Assembly: GCF_001941965.1 (NCBI RefSeq)
Contig: NZ_MKZO01000008.1
Coordinates: 1 to 64,000, forward strand
From: Pseudomonas putida
GTDB taxonomy: Bacteria > Pseudomonadota > Gammaproteobacteria > Pseudomonadales > Pseudomonadaceae
Length of the DNA: 64,000 nucleotides
Direction: 5' to 3'
In this document: positions 16,052 to 25,100 of the stretch, in pieces
Layout: each line of letters begins with the position of its first letter
How positions within the stretch are numbered: the first letter of the stretch is position 1
Made by a program: the position numbers and the translations under genes
The notes under the pieces: generated by a model
Databases searched by the model: none
What the model was told of the DNA's origin: nothing
The model's input: only the letters and a program-made list of their open reading frames with translations

Positions 16052-17710
16052 ATGCTGACCCTGCTCAATCTGTTGTCAGCCGTCGCCCTGCTGATCTGGG
16101 GCACACATATCGTCCGGACCGGGATCCTGCGGGTCTACGGCTCCAACCTGCGCCGGGTCATCAGCCAGAACATGGCACGACGACCGCTGGCGTTCATCGC
16201 CGGGATCCTGGTCACGGCCATGGTGCAGAGCAGCAACGCCACGGCGATGCTGGTGACCTCGTTCGTCGGCCAGGGCCTGATGGCCCTGACCCCGGCCCTA
16301 GCGATCATGCTCGGCGCCGACGTCGGTACCGCGCTGATGGCCCGGGTGCTGACCTTCGACCTGTCGTGGCTGTCGCCGCTGCTGATCTTCCTCGGGGTGA
16401 TCTTCTTCCTCTCGCGCAAGCAGACCCGCGCCGGCCAGCTCGGCCGCGTGGGGATCGGCCTGGGCCTGATCATCCTTGCCCTGCAACTGATCGTCGAAGC
16501 GGCCACGCCGATCACCACGGCTCAGGGCGTGAAGGTGCTGTTCGCCTCGCTGACCGGCGATATCCTCCTCGATGCGCTGATCGGCGCGCTGTTCGCCATG
16601 GTCTCCTACTCCAGCCTGGCCGCCGTACTGCTCACCGCAACCCTGGCCGGCGCCGGGGTGATCGGCCTGCCGGTGGCGATCGGCCTGGTGATCGGTGCCA
16701 ACATCGGCAGCGGCCTGCTGGCCTTCATCAGCACCAGCATGCAGAACACCGCCGGGCGCCAGGTGGCCCTGGGCAGCCTGCTGTACAAGCTGATCGGCCT
16801 GCTGATCACCATTCCGCTGCTGCATCCGCTGGTCGACTGGATGGACAGCCTGAACTTCCGCCCGCAGGAACTGGTGATCGGCTTCCACCTGCTCTACAAC
16901 AGCCTGCGCTGCCTGACCCTGCTGCCTACGGTCACCGTGATGGCCAAGGTCTGCACCTGGCTGATGCCGGACCGCCCGCAAGCCAACGGCCACGTCACCC
17001 AGCGCCACCTCGACCCGGCCGCCCTGGCCACCCCGAGCCTGGCCCTGGCCAACGCCGTGCGCGAAACCCTGCGGCTCGGCGACCTGGTCGACAGCATGCT
17101 GGAAGCGATGAACGGCGTGCTGCGCGGCACCAGGACCACGGTCTCCCAGGAGATGCGCAGCCTCAGCGACGATATCGATGCCCTGTACAACGCGATCAAG
17201 CTGTACCTGGCGCAGATGCCCCGGGAAGACCTCAGCGAGCAGGACAGCCAGCGCTGGGCGGAGATCATCGAGCTGGCGCTGAACCTGAAGATGGCCAGCG
17301 ACCTGATCGAACGCATGCTGCGCAAGATCCAGCAGCAGAAGACCTCGCAACGCCGCGAGTTCTCCGAGGTCGGCCTGGAGGAACTGACCGGCCTGCACGC
17401 CCAGCTCCTGGCCAACCTGCGCCTGGGCCTTTCGGTATTCCTCAGCGCCGACCCGGAAAGCGCGCGCCAGTTGCTGCGCGAGAAACGCCGCTTCCGCGCC
17501 CAGGAGCGACGCCTGGCCCATGCCCATGTCAGCCGCCTGCAACGCAAGGTGGTACAAAGCATCGAGACCAGCGCCCTGCACCTGGAGCTGATCGCCGATA
17601 TGAAAAGATTGAATTCATTGTTCTGTAGCAGTGCCTATGTGGTACTCGGGGGGAACGATACTGGCGGTCTGATGATCGACAGCGTGACGGACGAAAGCCC
17701 ATCGTCCTGA
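16052..17710 (+). CDS. Na+/phosphate cotransporter with C-terminal PhoU-like domain
   Basis: A 552-aa protein. Residues 1-300 form an NptA/PNaS-type Na+/Pi symporter with eight or so helices. The first inverted-repeat signature VQSSNATAMLVTSFVG (about 58-73) is intact, while the second copy reads SYSSLAAVLLTATLAGAG rather than the usual QSSS. The remaining 250 residues are helical and PhoU-like, with three-helix bundles such as LRLGDLVDSMLEAMNGVL and ELALNLKMASDLIERML, which in this family may sense phosphate status. It acts in the inner membrane. No pho box was recognised upstream. The 195-bp gap before it contains only the terC terminator. Confidence 0.9.
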   Translation: MLTLLNLLSAVALLIWGTHIVRTGILRVYGSNLRRVISQNMARRPLAFIAGILVTAMVQSSNATAMLVTSFVGQGLMALTPALAIMLGADVGTALMARVLTFDLSWLSPLLIFLGVIFFLSRKQTRAGQLGRVGIGLGLIILALQLIVEAATPITTAQGVKVLFASLTGDILLDALIGALFAMVSYSSLAAVLLTATLAGAGVIGLPVAIGLVIGANIGSGLLAFISTSMQNTAGRQVALGSLLYKLIGLLITIPLLHPLVDWMDSLNFRPQELVIGFHLLYNSLRCLTLLPTVTVMAKVCTWLMPDRPQANGHVTQRHLDPAALATPSLALANAVRETLRLGDLVDSMLEAMNGVLRGTRTTVSQEMRSLSDDIDALYNAIKLYLAQMPREDLSEQDSQRWAEIIELALNLKMASDLIERMLRKIQQQKTSQRREFSEVGLEELTGLHAQLLANLRLGLSVFLSADPESARQLLREKRRFRAQERRLAHAHVSRLQRKVVQSIETSALHLELIADMKRLNSLFCSSAYVVLGGNDTGGLMIDSVTDESPSS

Positions 17711-17747
17711 CCCCAAACCGCATTGACCCGGTTCAAGGAAGTTCTGC

Positions 17748-19121
17748 ATGCGTTGCCTGATACTCGTCTGCCTGTTGCTGGGCTGTGCCCCCGGCTTTGC
17801 CCTCGATCGCAACCAGGTCGAGGGCTACCTGCTGCCCAACGGGCTGCAGGTGCTGCTCAAGTCCGGCTACGAGCGGGATCATGTGTCGATCCGCCTGGTG
17901 GTGGGCATCGGCCTGGATGACTTCCCCTGCGAACAGAAAGAACTGCCGCACCTGCTCGAGCACCTGCTGTTCAGCGGCATCGACGACAGCGGCGAAGGCG
18001 GCCTGGAAAAACGCATGCAGGCCCTGGGCGGTGAATGGAACGCCTACACCAGCAACACCGACACCACCTTCGTCATCGAGGCCCCGGCGCGCAACCAGCG
18101 CAAGGTCCTCGACCTGCTGCTGGCGATTCTCCAGCGTACCCAGCTCGACGAGGACGACCTGGCCCAGTCCAGGCGCATCATCGAACGCGAGGACGGTGGG
18201 CATTATTCGCGCCTGCAACGCTTCCTCGACCGCCAGGACATCGGCCAGCGCGCCAGTAGCCAGCTGGCGGTGGAGCTGGGGCTGAAATGCGCCGAGCGTT
18301 CGGATCTCGACAGCATGACCCTGAAGCAGGTGGAGGAGGTCCGCAAAGGCTGGTACGTGCCGAACAACATGAGCCTGATCATCGTCGGCGGACTCGACCG
18401 GGTGCTGCCAGCCTACCTGGAACGGGCCTGGGGCGAATTGGAGCCGGTGGAGCCGGCGGAGCGCCGGGCACTGGACGGCGTCACCCGCCAGGCCGAGGCC
18501 AACCGCACCCTGACCCACGGGCTGCTGGGCAACAGCGCGCGGCTGAGCTGGCTGTTTCTCGAGCCGGTGCTGGGCGACGAGCACGACGAAACCCTGGAAC
18601 TGCTGCAACGCTACCTGGACTGGGCGCTGTACGAAGAGCTGCGGCTCAAGCACGGGCTGTCCTACGGGCCGTGGAGCCAGCGCGAGAGCTTCGGCGACAG
18701 CGGTCTGCTCAGCCTGAATGCCGATCTGGAACGGGATCAGGTGGAAGAGGCCGAGGAAGTGATCGCCGACATGCTCAAGCGCCTGCGCAAGGACGGGCTG
18801 GACCCGGCGACCTTCGAGCGGGTCAAGGCGGCGGCGATTGCCCGGGAAGCCTGGACGACCCAGGGCAATAGCGCGCTGGCGGATTATTACTGGGGAGCGT
18901 TGAACGGCTATGCCGATGGCAAGTTCGTCGACCCGGCCGGGCGCTTGCGCGGGGTGAGCCTGGAGGAGACGAACCAGGCGATGCGCGAGGTGTTCAAGGA
19001 AGCCGGGTGGGTGAGGGTGGAGAAGCCGTTGCTTGGCTATGACGAATTGTTCTGGATGGGGGTGTTGGGGGTTGTGTTGGTCGTGGTTGGGGCAGGGATC
19101 TGGTATCGGCGGCGGTCTTGA
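17748..19121 (+). CDS. Membrane-anchored M16-family (insulinase-like) zinc peptidase
   Basis: A 457-aa protein. Signal peptide at 1-18 (LILVCLLLGCAPGFA), then an M16 core with the inverted zinc motif HLLEH in KELPHLLEHLLFSGID (about 63-78) and the third ligand Glu in the IIEREDGG segment (about 144-150). A second inactive-like lobe spans about 200-415. A C-terminal helix LFWMGVLGVVLVVVGAGIWYRRR would anchor it in the inner membrane facing the periplasm. It is about half the length of pitrilysin and similar to PqqL/YmxG-size members. AAGGAA at 17735-17740 precedes the ATG. Substrate unknown; the transmembrane tail is unusual for M16. Confidence 0.88.
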   Translation: MRCLILVCLLLGCAPGFALDRNQVEGYLLPNGLQVLLKSGYERDHVSIRLVVGIGLDDFPCEQKELPHLLEHLLFSGIDDSGEGGLEKRMQALGGEWNAYTSNTDTTFVIEAPARNQRKVLDLLLAILQRTQLDEDDLAQSRRIIEREDGGHYSRLQRFLDRQDIGQRASSQLAVELGLKCAERSDLDSMTLKQVEEVRKGWYVPNNMSLIIVGGLDRVLPAYLERAWGELEPVEPAERRALDGVTRQAEANRTLTHGLLGNSARLSWLFLEPVLGDEHDETLELLQRYLDWALYEELRLKHGLSYGPWSQRESFGDSGLLSLNADLERDQVEEAEEVIADMLKRLRKDGLDPATFERVKAAAIAREAWTTQGNSALADYYWGALNGYADGKFVDPAGRLRGVSLEETNQAMREVFKEAGWVRVEKPLLGYDELFWMGVLGVVLVVVGAGIWYRRRS

Positions 19122-19206
19122 GGGCCCTATCGCTGGCAAGCCAGCTCCCACAGGTCCGGCGGTGCACGCGGTCCCTGTGGGAGCTGGCTTGCCAGCGATG
19201 AGGCCC
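19121..19206. repeat. Inverted REP pair
   Basis: Two REP copies in inverted orientation (core TCGCTGGCAAGCCAGCTCCC at 19130-19149 and its complement at 19173-19197) around a CCGGCGGTGCACGCGGTC linker. The pair begins at the last codon of the M16 gene and ends about 60 bp before the next gene, so the mRNA 3' end would carry a long hairpin. Confidence 0.92.
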
Positions 19207-19269
19207 GAACAGACGAAAACCAAGGTATCCTTGTAACCGTATTTTTCAGTCTCAGCGAACACCCCCAAA

Positions 19270-20289
19270 ATGCCAATCTACATCCAGCGCCTCATCGAGC
19301 TGATCAAGCGCTATCCCGGGGTCATCGCACTCGGTGGTTTCATTTCCGGTATCGGCAGTTTCATCCTGGTCGACCGCCAGGAAAGCCTGGCCAGCTGGGT
19401 CGCCATCCTGATGCTGGTGAGCTGGGTCTGGCTGATGCTGGAAAACACCTTCACCGAACTCTTCGCCCGCACCTTCAAGCGCGAGATCCCCCAGCCGCTG
19501 CTGCGCTACGCGACGCAGATGATCCACCAGGAAAGCCTGTTCTTCGTCCTGCCATTCTTCTTCATCACCACCACCTGGAACAGCGGCCAACTGATCTTCA
19601 CCGGCCTGCTCGGCGCCGCCGGCCTGGTCTCGATCATCGACCCGCTCTACTACAAGTGGGTCGCCCCGCGGCGCTGGCTGTTCCTCGCCCTGCATACCCT
19701 GACCCTGTTCGCGGCGATGCTCACGGCGCTGCCGATCATCCTCCACCTGACCACCGCCGAGAGCTTCAAGCTGGCCCTGGGCGTAGCCATGCTGCTGTCG
19801 TTCCCGAGCCTGGCCAGCAGCTTCCCGGTCAACAACGCCAACCGCGCCATCGCCCTGGTGCTGGTGACCCTGGCCATCGGCGGCGCCGGCTGGATGCTGC
19901 GCTCCTGGGTGCCGCCGGCGACCCTGTGGATGACCGAAGTGGCGATCAGCGCCGACGTGCGCGACCGCACCCCGAGCGAAAGCCTCAAGGAAGTGAAGGC
20001 CAGCCAGATCCGCAGCACCGGGCTCTACGCCTACACCGCGATCAAGGCGCCGCGCGGGCTGAACGAGCGGATCTATCACGTCTGGCAGCTCAACGGCAAA
20101 GAGGTCGACCGCATCGCCCTGAATATCAATGGCGGGCGCAAGGAAGGCTACCGCGCCTGGACCCACAAGCAGGTGTTCCCGGCCAATCCGGTGGGGCGCT
20201 GGCAGGTAAGGGTGCTGACCGAGGATGGCCAGGTGATTGGTGTGCTGCGGTTCCGGGTTGTGGACGACAGTCAAGCACCCGCCACATAG
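19270..20289 (+). CDS. DUF5924/DUF2914 inner-membrane protein
   Basis: A 339-aa protein. The N-terminal two thirds has seven or eight hydrophobic helices (DUF5924 type, for example GVIALGGFISGIGSFILV and SWVAILMLVSWVWLML). The last 110 residues form a soluble DUF2914 domain (TPSESLKEVKASQIRSTGLYAYTAIKAPRGLNERIYHVWQLNGKEVDRIALNINGGRKEGYRAW...VGRWQVRVLTEDGQVIGVLRFRV). DUF2914 looks like an Ig-type beta domain that probably lies in the periplasm. Function unknown. It precedes the MCE lipid-transport operon by 43 bp on the same strand and might be co-transcribed with it. Confidence 0.82.
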   Translation: MPIYIQRLIELIKRYPGVIALGGFISGIGSFILVDRQESLASWVAILMLVSWVWLMLENTFTELFARTFKREIPQPLLRYATQMIHQESLFFVLPFFFITTTWNSGQLIFTGLLGAAGLVSIIDPLYYKWVAPRRWLFLALHTLTLFAAMLTALPIILHLTTAESFKLALGVAMLLSFPSLASSFPVNNANRAIALVLVTLAIGGAGWMLRSWVPPATLWMTEVAISADVRDRTPSESLKEVKASQIRSTGLYAYTAIKAPRGLNERIYHVWQLNGKEVDRIALNINGGRKEGYRAWTHKQVFPANPVGRWQVRVLTEDGQVIGVLRFRVVDDSQAPAT

Positions 20290-20332
20290 TGGCGCTATGC
20301 TGTCCGGCGCACCTAGGGATAGACCGGAGCCC

Positions 20333-21475
20333 ATGACCAGCCTTCCAAGCCCCGCCAGCGCCATCCTCGACACCGGCCAGAGTCCGGCCTGCCTGCGCCT
20401 GAGCGGCGATTGGACCCTGGCCCACTACGCCACTCTCAAGCACGCCATCACCGCGCTCAACGGCCAGTACGACCAGACCACCCGCATCGAGATGGACCAG
20501 CTCGGCAAGCTCGACACCGCCGGTGCCTCGCTGCTGGTGGAGCTGCTGGGCCCGGCCCGGGTGGCCCAGCTGGACCAGTGCAACGCCCTGCCCGAAGCCA
20601 GCCGCCATCTGCTGCGCAGCGTGCAGGCCTCGCTGACCGAGTTCTGCATTCCGCCGCGGGTTCCGCAAGTCCCGGTGCTGACCCAGTTGATGGCGCGCAT
20701 CGGCTGCGCCGTGGACACCCTCTGGCAGGACTCGCGCCAGCTCCTCGGCTTTATCGGCCTGATCGTTGCCACCCTGGCCCGCCGCGCCTTCCAGCCCCGG
20801 CGCTGGCGCATGACCTCGGTGGTCGCACATATCGAACAGACCGGCCTCGACGCCGCGCCCATCGTCGCCCTGCTGACCTTCCTGGTCGGCGCGGTGGTGG
20901 CGTTCCTCGGCGCCACGGTGCTGGCGAGCTTCGGCGCGAGCATCTTTACCGTCGACCTGGTGGCCTTCTCCTTCCTCCGTGAATTCGGCGTGCTGCTGAC
21001 CGCCATCCTCATGGCCGGCCGCACCGCCAGTGCCTTTACCGCACAGATCGGCTCGATGAAGGCCAATGAAGAGGTAGACGCGATCCGCACCCTCGGCCTC
21101 GATCCGGTGGAGCTGCTGGTGATCCCGCGGGTCCTGGCCCTGCTGATTTCCTTGCCGCTGCTGACCTTCCTCGCGATGATCTGCGGCATCCTCGGCGGCG
21201 GCGTGGTCTGCGCCCTGTCGCTGGATATCTCGCCGGCGATGTTCCTGTCCCTGCTGGAAGACGATATCGGCGTGCAGCACTTCCTCGTCGGCCTGGCAAA
21301 AGCCCCGTTCTTCGCCTTCCTGATCGCCGCCATCGGCTGCCTGGAGGGCTTCAAAGTCAGCGGTAGCGCCGAATCGGTGGGCGCCCACACTACCTCGGCG
21401 GTGGTCCAGTCGATCTTCGTGGTGATCATGCTCGACGCCGTGGCCGCACTGTTCTTCATGGAGATGGGCTGGTGA
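20333..21475 (+). CDS. MlaE-type lipid-transport permease with N-terminal STAS domain
   Basis: A 380-aa protein. Residues 1-110 form a STAS-like domain (ACLRLSGDWTLAHYATLKHAI...IEMDQLGKLDTAGASLLVELL) that in the classical Mla system is a separate protein (MlaB). Residues 130-380 are the MlaE permease with about five helices and the conserved FLREFGVLLTAILMAGRTASAFTAQIGSMKANEEVDAIRTLGLDP. Together with the ATPase, MCE protein and lipoprotein it forms an inner-membrane ABC machine moving phospholipids or hydrophobic compounds across the envelope. The frame is open from 20237; ATG 20333 follows CCGGAG. The stop overlaps the next start. Distinct from the ttg2/mla operon. Confidence 0.92.
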   Translation: MTSLPSPASAILDTGQSPACLRLSGDWTLAHYATLKHAITALNGQYDQTTRIEMDQLGKLDTAGASLLVELLGPARVAQLDQCNALPEASRHLLRSVQASLTEFCIPPRVPQVPVLTQLMARIGCAVDTLWQDSRQLLGFIGLIVATLARRAFQPRRWRMTSVVAHIEQTGLDAAPIVALLTFLVGAVVAFLGATVLASFGASIFTVDLVAFSFLREFGVLLTAILMAGRTASAFTAQIGSMKANEEVDAIRTLGLDPVELLVIPRVLALLISLPLLTFLAMICGILGGGVVCALSLDISPAMFLSLLEDDIGVQHFLVGLAKAPFFAFLIAAIGCLEGFKVSGSAESVGAHTTSAVVQSIFVVIMLDAVAALFFMEMGW

Positions 21476-22269
21476 GCCGGACAGACGACCGTGAGGCGGT
21501 CATCCAGGTGCGCGGGATGTGCAACCGTTTCGGCCCGCAGAGCGTGCACGAACAACTCGACCTCGACCTGTACCGCGGCGAGATCCTCTCGGTGGTCGGC
21601 GGCTCGGGCAGCGGCAAGTCGGTGCTGCTGCGCAGCATCATCGGCCTGCGCCGGCCCAACGAGGGCACGGTGAAGGTCTTCGGCGAGAACCTGCTCGACG
21701 CCAACCCCACCGAACGCTCGCTGATCGAACGACGCTTCGGCGTACTGTTCCAGAAGGGCGCACTGTTTTCTTCGCTGACCGTGACCGAGAACGTCGCCCT
21801 GCCGCTGATCGAGCATGCCGGCCTGAGCCGCGACGACGCCGAGCATCTGGCAGGCGTCAAGCTGGCGCTGGCCGGCCTGCCGCAGACCGCAGCCGACAAG
21901 TACCCGGCCTCGCTGTCCGGCGGCATGATCAAGCGCGCCGCCCTGGCCCGCGCCCTGGCCCTGGACCCGGACATCCTGTTCCTCGACGAACCCACCGCCG
22001 GCCTCGACCCCATCGGCGCCGCCGCCTTCGACCAGCTGATCCTGACCCTGCGCGACGCCCTGGGCCTGAGCGTGTTCCTGATCACCCACGACCTCGACAC
22101 CCTCTACACCATCAGCGACCGGGTTGCGGTGCTGGCGCAGAAGAAGGTCCTGGTGGCCGCCCCCATCGATGAAGTGGCCGAGTACGACGAGCCGTGGATT
22201 CACGAATATTTCCATGGCCCGCGTGGCCGTGCGGCGCTCGATGCCGCTGCAGCGCTGAAGGAGAAGTGA
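21472..22269 (+). CDS. MlaF-type ABC transporter ATPase
   Basis: A 265-aa ATP-binding subunit with Walker A GGSGSGKS (about 41-48), ABC signature LSGGMIKRAALARALAL, Walker B DILFLDEPTAGLDP and H-loop VFLITHDL. GTG start at 21472 overlaps the permease stop by four bases, so the two are translationally coupled. The extended C-terminus (EYDEPWIHEYFHGPRGRAALDAAAALKEK) is typical of MlaF-like ATPases. It powers the permease encoded upstream. Confidence 0.94.
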   Translation: MSRTDDREAVIQVRGMCNRFGPQSVHEQLDLDLYRGEILSVVGGSGSGKSVLLRSIIGLRRPNEGTVKVFGENLLDANPTERSLIERRFGVLFQKGALFSSLTVTENVALPLIEHAGLSRDDAEHLAGVKLALAGLPQTAADKYPASLSGGMIKRAALARALALDPDILFLDEPTAGLDPIGAAAFDQLILTLRDALGLSVFLITHDLDTLYTISDRVAVLAQKKVLVAAPIDEVAEYDEPWIHEYFHGPRGRAALDAAAALKEK

Positions 22270-22270
22270 G

Positions 22271-23209
22271 ATGGAGCCCCGTGCGCACCATGTAATGATC
22301 GGTATGGTCACCGTGCTGGTGGTGGTCGCCGCCATGCTGTTCGGCCTGTGGCTGGCCAAGGCCAGCGTCGATGCGACCTTCAAGGACTACGAGGTGGTCT
22401 TCAACGAGGCGGTCACCGGCCTGTCCAAGGGCAGCGCCGTTCAGTACAGCGGGATCAAGGTGGGCGATGTGATGAGCCTGCGCCTCGACCCCGAAGACCC
22501 GCGCCGCGTACTGGCGCATATCCGCCTCAACGCCGATACGCCGATCAAGCAGGACACCCAGGCCAAGCTGACCCTGACCGGCGTCACCGGCACCTCGCTG
22601 ATCCAGCTCAGCGGCGGCACCCCGGGCAGCCCGCCGCTGGTGGGCAAGGGCGGCAAGCTGCCAGTGATCATCGCCTCGCCATCGCCCATCGCCCGTCTGC
22701 TGAACAACAGCAGCGACCTGGTGACCAACATCAACCTGCTGCTGCACAACGCCAACCGGCTGTTCTCCGAAGACAACGTCAACCGCCTGGGCGCGACCCT
22801 GCAGAACCTGGAGCAGACCACCGGCGCCGTGGCCGCCCAGCGCGAAGACATCAGCCAGGCGATCAAGCAGCTGTCCAGCCTCGGCCAGCAGGCCGGTACC
22901 GCTTTGGAACAGACCGGCGAACTGATGCGCAACGCCAACCAGCTGCTTGGCAGCCGCGGCCCCGACATCGCGAAAAGCGCCGACCAGGCCATGCAGTCCC
23001 TGGCGCAAAGCACCGCGACCCTCAACGCCCTGCTGGAAAGCAACCGCGACGCCATCGACAGCGGTGCCCAGGGCTTCCGTGACCTGTCCCCGGCGATCCG
23101 CGAGCTGCGTGACACCCTCAATTCCCTCAAGGCCATTTCCCGCCGCCTTGAAGCCAACCCCAGCGGCTACCTGCTTGGCCGTGACCAAAGCAAGGAGTTC
23201 GAGCCATGA
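22271..23209 (+). CDS. MCE-domain (MlaD/PqiB-like) lipid-binding protein
   Basis: A 312-aa protein. An N-terminal membrane anchor (MIGMVTVLVVVAAMLFGLWLA, 10-30) is followed by a single MCE domain (about 38-130: YEVVFNEAVTGLSKGSAVQYSGIKVGDV...LTGVTGTSLIQLSGG). A long helical region (about 135-300) with heptad-like repeats of Asn, Gln and Leu probably forms the hydrophobic tube or needle of a hexamer reaching across the periplasm. It is longer than E. coli MlaD, closer to mycobacterial-type or Let-like single-MCE proteins with a helical tail. It begins 1 bp after the ATPase and overlaps the lipoprotein gene by four bases. Confidence 0.93.
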   Translation: MEPRAHHVMIGMVTVLVVVAAMLFGLWLAKASVDATFKDYEVVFNEAVTGLSKGSAVQYSGIKVGDVMSLRLDPEDPRRVLAHIRLNADTPIKQDTQAKLTLTGVTGTSLIQLSGGTPGSPPLVGKGGKLPVIIASPSPIARLLNNSSDLVTNINLLLHNANRLFSEDNVNRLGATLQNLEQTTGAVAAQREDISQAIKQLSSLGQQAGTALEQTGELMRNANQLLGSRGPDIAKSADQAMQSLAQSTATLNALLESNRDAIDSGAQGFRDLSPAIRELRDTLNSLKAISRRLEANPSGYLLGRDQSKEFEP

Positions 23210-23823
23210 GACTCGCCAGCCGTCTGTCCCTGGCCCTGCTGATCAGCCTGAGCGGCGCCTGCTCGATCCTGCCCAAGGCGGAGAACGCCGAGGTCTATCG
23301 CCTGCCGGCGCATACCGCCGCGTCCAGTGCGGCGCCGGTGAGCTGGTCGCTGCGGGTGAACAAGCCGATCACCAGCGATGCCCTGGACATGCCGCGCATC
23401 GCCGTGGTGCCCCAGGGTGACATGATCAGCACCTACAAGGGCGCACGCTGGACCGACCCGGCCCCGGCGCTGCTGCGCAACCGCATCCTCGATGCCTTCC
23501 AGCGCGATGGCCGGGTGCCGCGCCTGAGCGCCGACGACAGCAACCTGCAATCGGATTTCGAGCTGGTAGGCGAGTTGCAGGCGTTCCAGAGCGAATACAC
23601 GGCGCAGGGTGTCGAGGCATTGATTCGCCTTGATGCGCGGCTGGTGGACGGGCGCACCCAGCGCATCCTGGTCAGCCGGCGCTTCGAGGTGCGTCAGGTG
23701 CTAGGGGACAAGAACGTGCCGACGGTGGTCGCCGGCCTTGGCCAGGTGACGGACAAGGCCATGGCGCAACTGCTGGACTGGACCGTGGCCCAGGCCAGCC
23801 AGCATCAGCCGAAGAACCAGTAG
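23206..23823 (+). CDS. ABC-type transport auxiliary lipoprotein (PqiC/YmbA-like)
   Basis: A 205-aa lipoprotein with signal peptide and lipobox LSGAC (Cys about 19), followed by the ABC_trans_aux domain: EVYRLPAH near the start, then LRVNKPITSDALDMPRIAV and GARWTDPAPALLRNRILDAFQRDGRVPRL. In PqiC this lipoprotein docks the MCE tube to the outer membrane. The last gene of the four-gene operon; its 3' end overlaps the convergent SpmAB gene by 19 bp. Asp after Cys is absent (Ser at +2), so outer-membrane sorting is expected. Confidence 0.92.
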   Translation: MRLASRLSLALLISLSGACSILPKAENAEVYRLPAHTAASSAAPVSWSLRVNKPITSDALDMPRIAVVPQGDMISTYKGARWTDPAPALLRNRILDAFQRDGRVPRLSADDSNLQSDFELVGELQAFQSEYTAQGVEALIRLDARLVDGRTQRILVSRRFEVRQVLGDKNVPTVVAGLGQVTDKAMAQLLDWTVAQASQHQPKNQ

Positions 23824-25034
23824 CACACCGCGATGGCGCCCAGCACCCCGGCCAGTTCGGCGAGCAGGGCGCAGCCCACGGCATGCCGGGTGCGCTGGAT
23901 GCCGACGGCGCCAAAGTACACCGCCAGCACGTAGAAGGTGGTTTCCGTGCTGCCCTGCACGGTGGCCGCGACCAGTGCCGGGAAGCTGTCCACGCCGTGG
24001 GTCTGCATGGTCTCGATGAGCATGGCCCGCGCCGCGCTGCCGGAGAACGGCTTGACCATGGCGGTGGGCAAGGCATCGACGAAGCGGGTGTCCCAGCCCA
24101 GCCACTCCACTGTATGGCGGATGCCTTCCAGGCCGAATTCCAGGGCTCCGGAGGCACGCAGCACGCCGACCGCGCAGAGCATGGCGACGAGGTACGGCAG
24201 CAGGTTCTTCGCCACATCGAAGCCTTCCTTCGCCCCCTCGACGAAGGTTTCGTACACCTTGACCTTCCTCAGCGCACCGATCAGCAGGAACAGGATGATC
24301 AGGCCGAACAGGGTCAGGTTGCCGAGGATCGACGACAGGCTGGCCAGGGCGGTGGCCGACAGCCCGGCAAGAATCGCCATGAAACCGCCGAGCAGCAGCG
24401 CACCGGGAATCAGGTAGGCAAGTACCACCGGGTCCCACAGGCGCAGGCGCTGGACGATGGCCACCGAGAACAGGCCGACCAGGGTCGAGCAACTGGTGGC
24501 CAGCAGGATCGGCAGGAACACCAGGGTCGGGTCCATCGCCCCTTGCTGGGCGCGGTACATGAAGATGGTGACTGGCAGCAGGGTCAGGGACGAGGCGTTG
24601 AGCACCAGGAAGAGGATCTGCGCGTTGCTCGCCGTTGTCGGGCTCGGGTTCAGTTCCTGCAAGGCGCGCATGGCCTTGAGGCCGATCGGGGTGGCAGCGT
24701 TGTCCAGGCCCAGGCCGTTGGCGGCGAAGTTCAGGGTGATCAGGCCGAGGGCGGGATGGCCGGGCGGGACTTCCGGCATCAGGCGGCGGAACAGCGGGCC
24801 GAGGACCTTGGCCAGCCACTCGACGATCCCGGCCTGCTCGGCGATCTTCAGGAAGCCCAGCCACAGGGTCAGGGTGCCGAACAGCAGGACCATCACTTCT
24901 ACCGACAGCTTGGCCATGGCAAAGATGCTTTCGACCATTGCCGCGAAGATCCCGGCATTACCGCCTATCAGCCATTGCCCCAGCGCCGAGATGGCCGCCA
25001 CCACGAAGAAACCAAGCCAAAGGCCGTTGAGCAT
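23805..25034 (-). CDS. Fused SpmA-SpmB (nucleoside-recognition/Gate domain) membrane protein
   Basis: A 409-aa polytopic protein that joins the two spore-maturation families. Residues 1-200 are SpmA-like (LITLNFAANGLGLDNAATPIGLKAMRALQELNP) and residues 210-409 SpmB-like (SGSAARAMLIETMQTHGVDSFPALVAATVQGSTETTFYVLAVYFGAVGI). Both carry the Gate domain found in nucleoside transporters. In non-sporulating bacteria the role is unknown; transport of a small molecule is likely from topology. Single gene, converging on the MCE operon lipoprotein with a 19-bp overlap of coding ends. Confidence 0.9.
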   Translation of the reverse strand: MLNGLWLGFFVVAAISALGQWLIGGNAGIFAAMVESIFAMAKLSVEVMVLLFGTLTLWLGFLKIAEQAGIVEWLAKVLGPLFRRLMPEVPPGHPALGLITLNFAANGLGLDNAATPIGLKAMRALQELNPSPTTASNAQILFLVLNASSLTLLPVTIFMYRAQQGAMDPTLVFLPILLATSCSTLVGLFSVAIVQRLRLWDPVVLAYLIPGALLLGGFMAILAGLSATALASLSSILGNLTLFGLIILFLLIGALRKVKVYETFVEGAKEGFDVAKNLLPYLVAMLCAVGVLRASGALEFGLEGIRHTVEWLGWDTRFVDALPTAMVKPFSGSAARAMLIETMQTHGVDSFPALVAATVQGSTETTFYVLAVYFGAVGIQRTRHAVGCALLAELAGVLGAIAVCYWFFG

Positions 25035-25100
25035 CCGAACGAACTCCCGTCAAAGATGGGCTGAATGATAGCGGAAGCAGGAAGGCCCTGGCACGACAAG

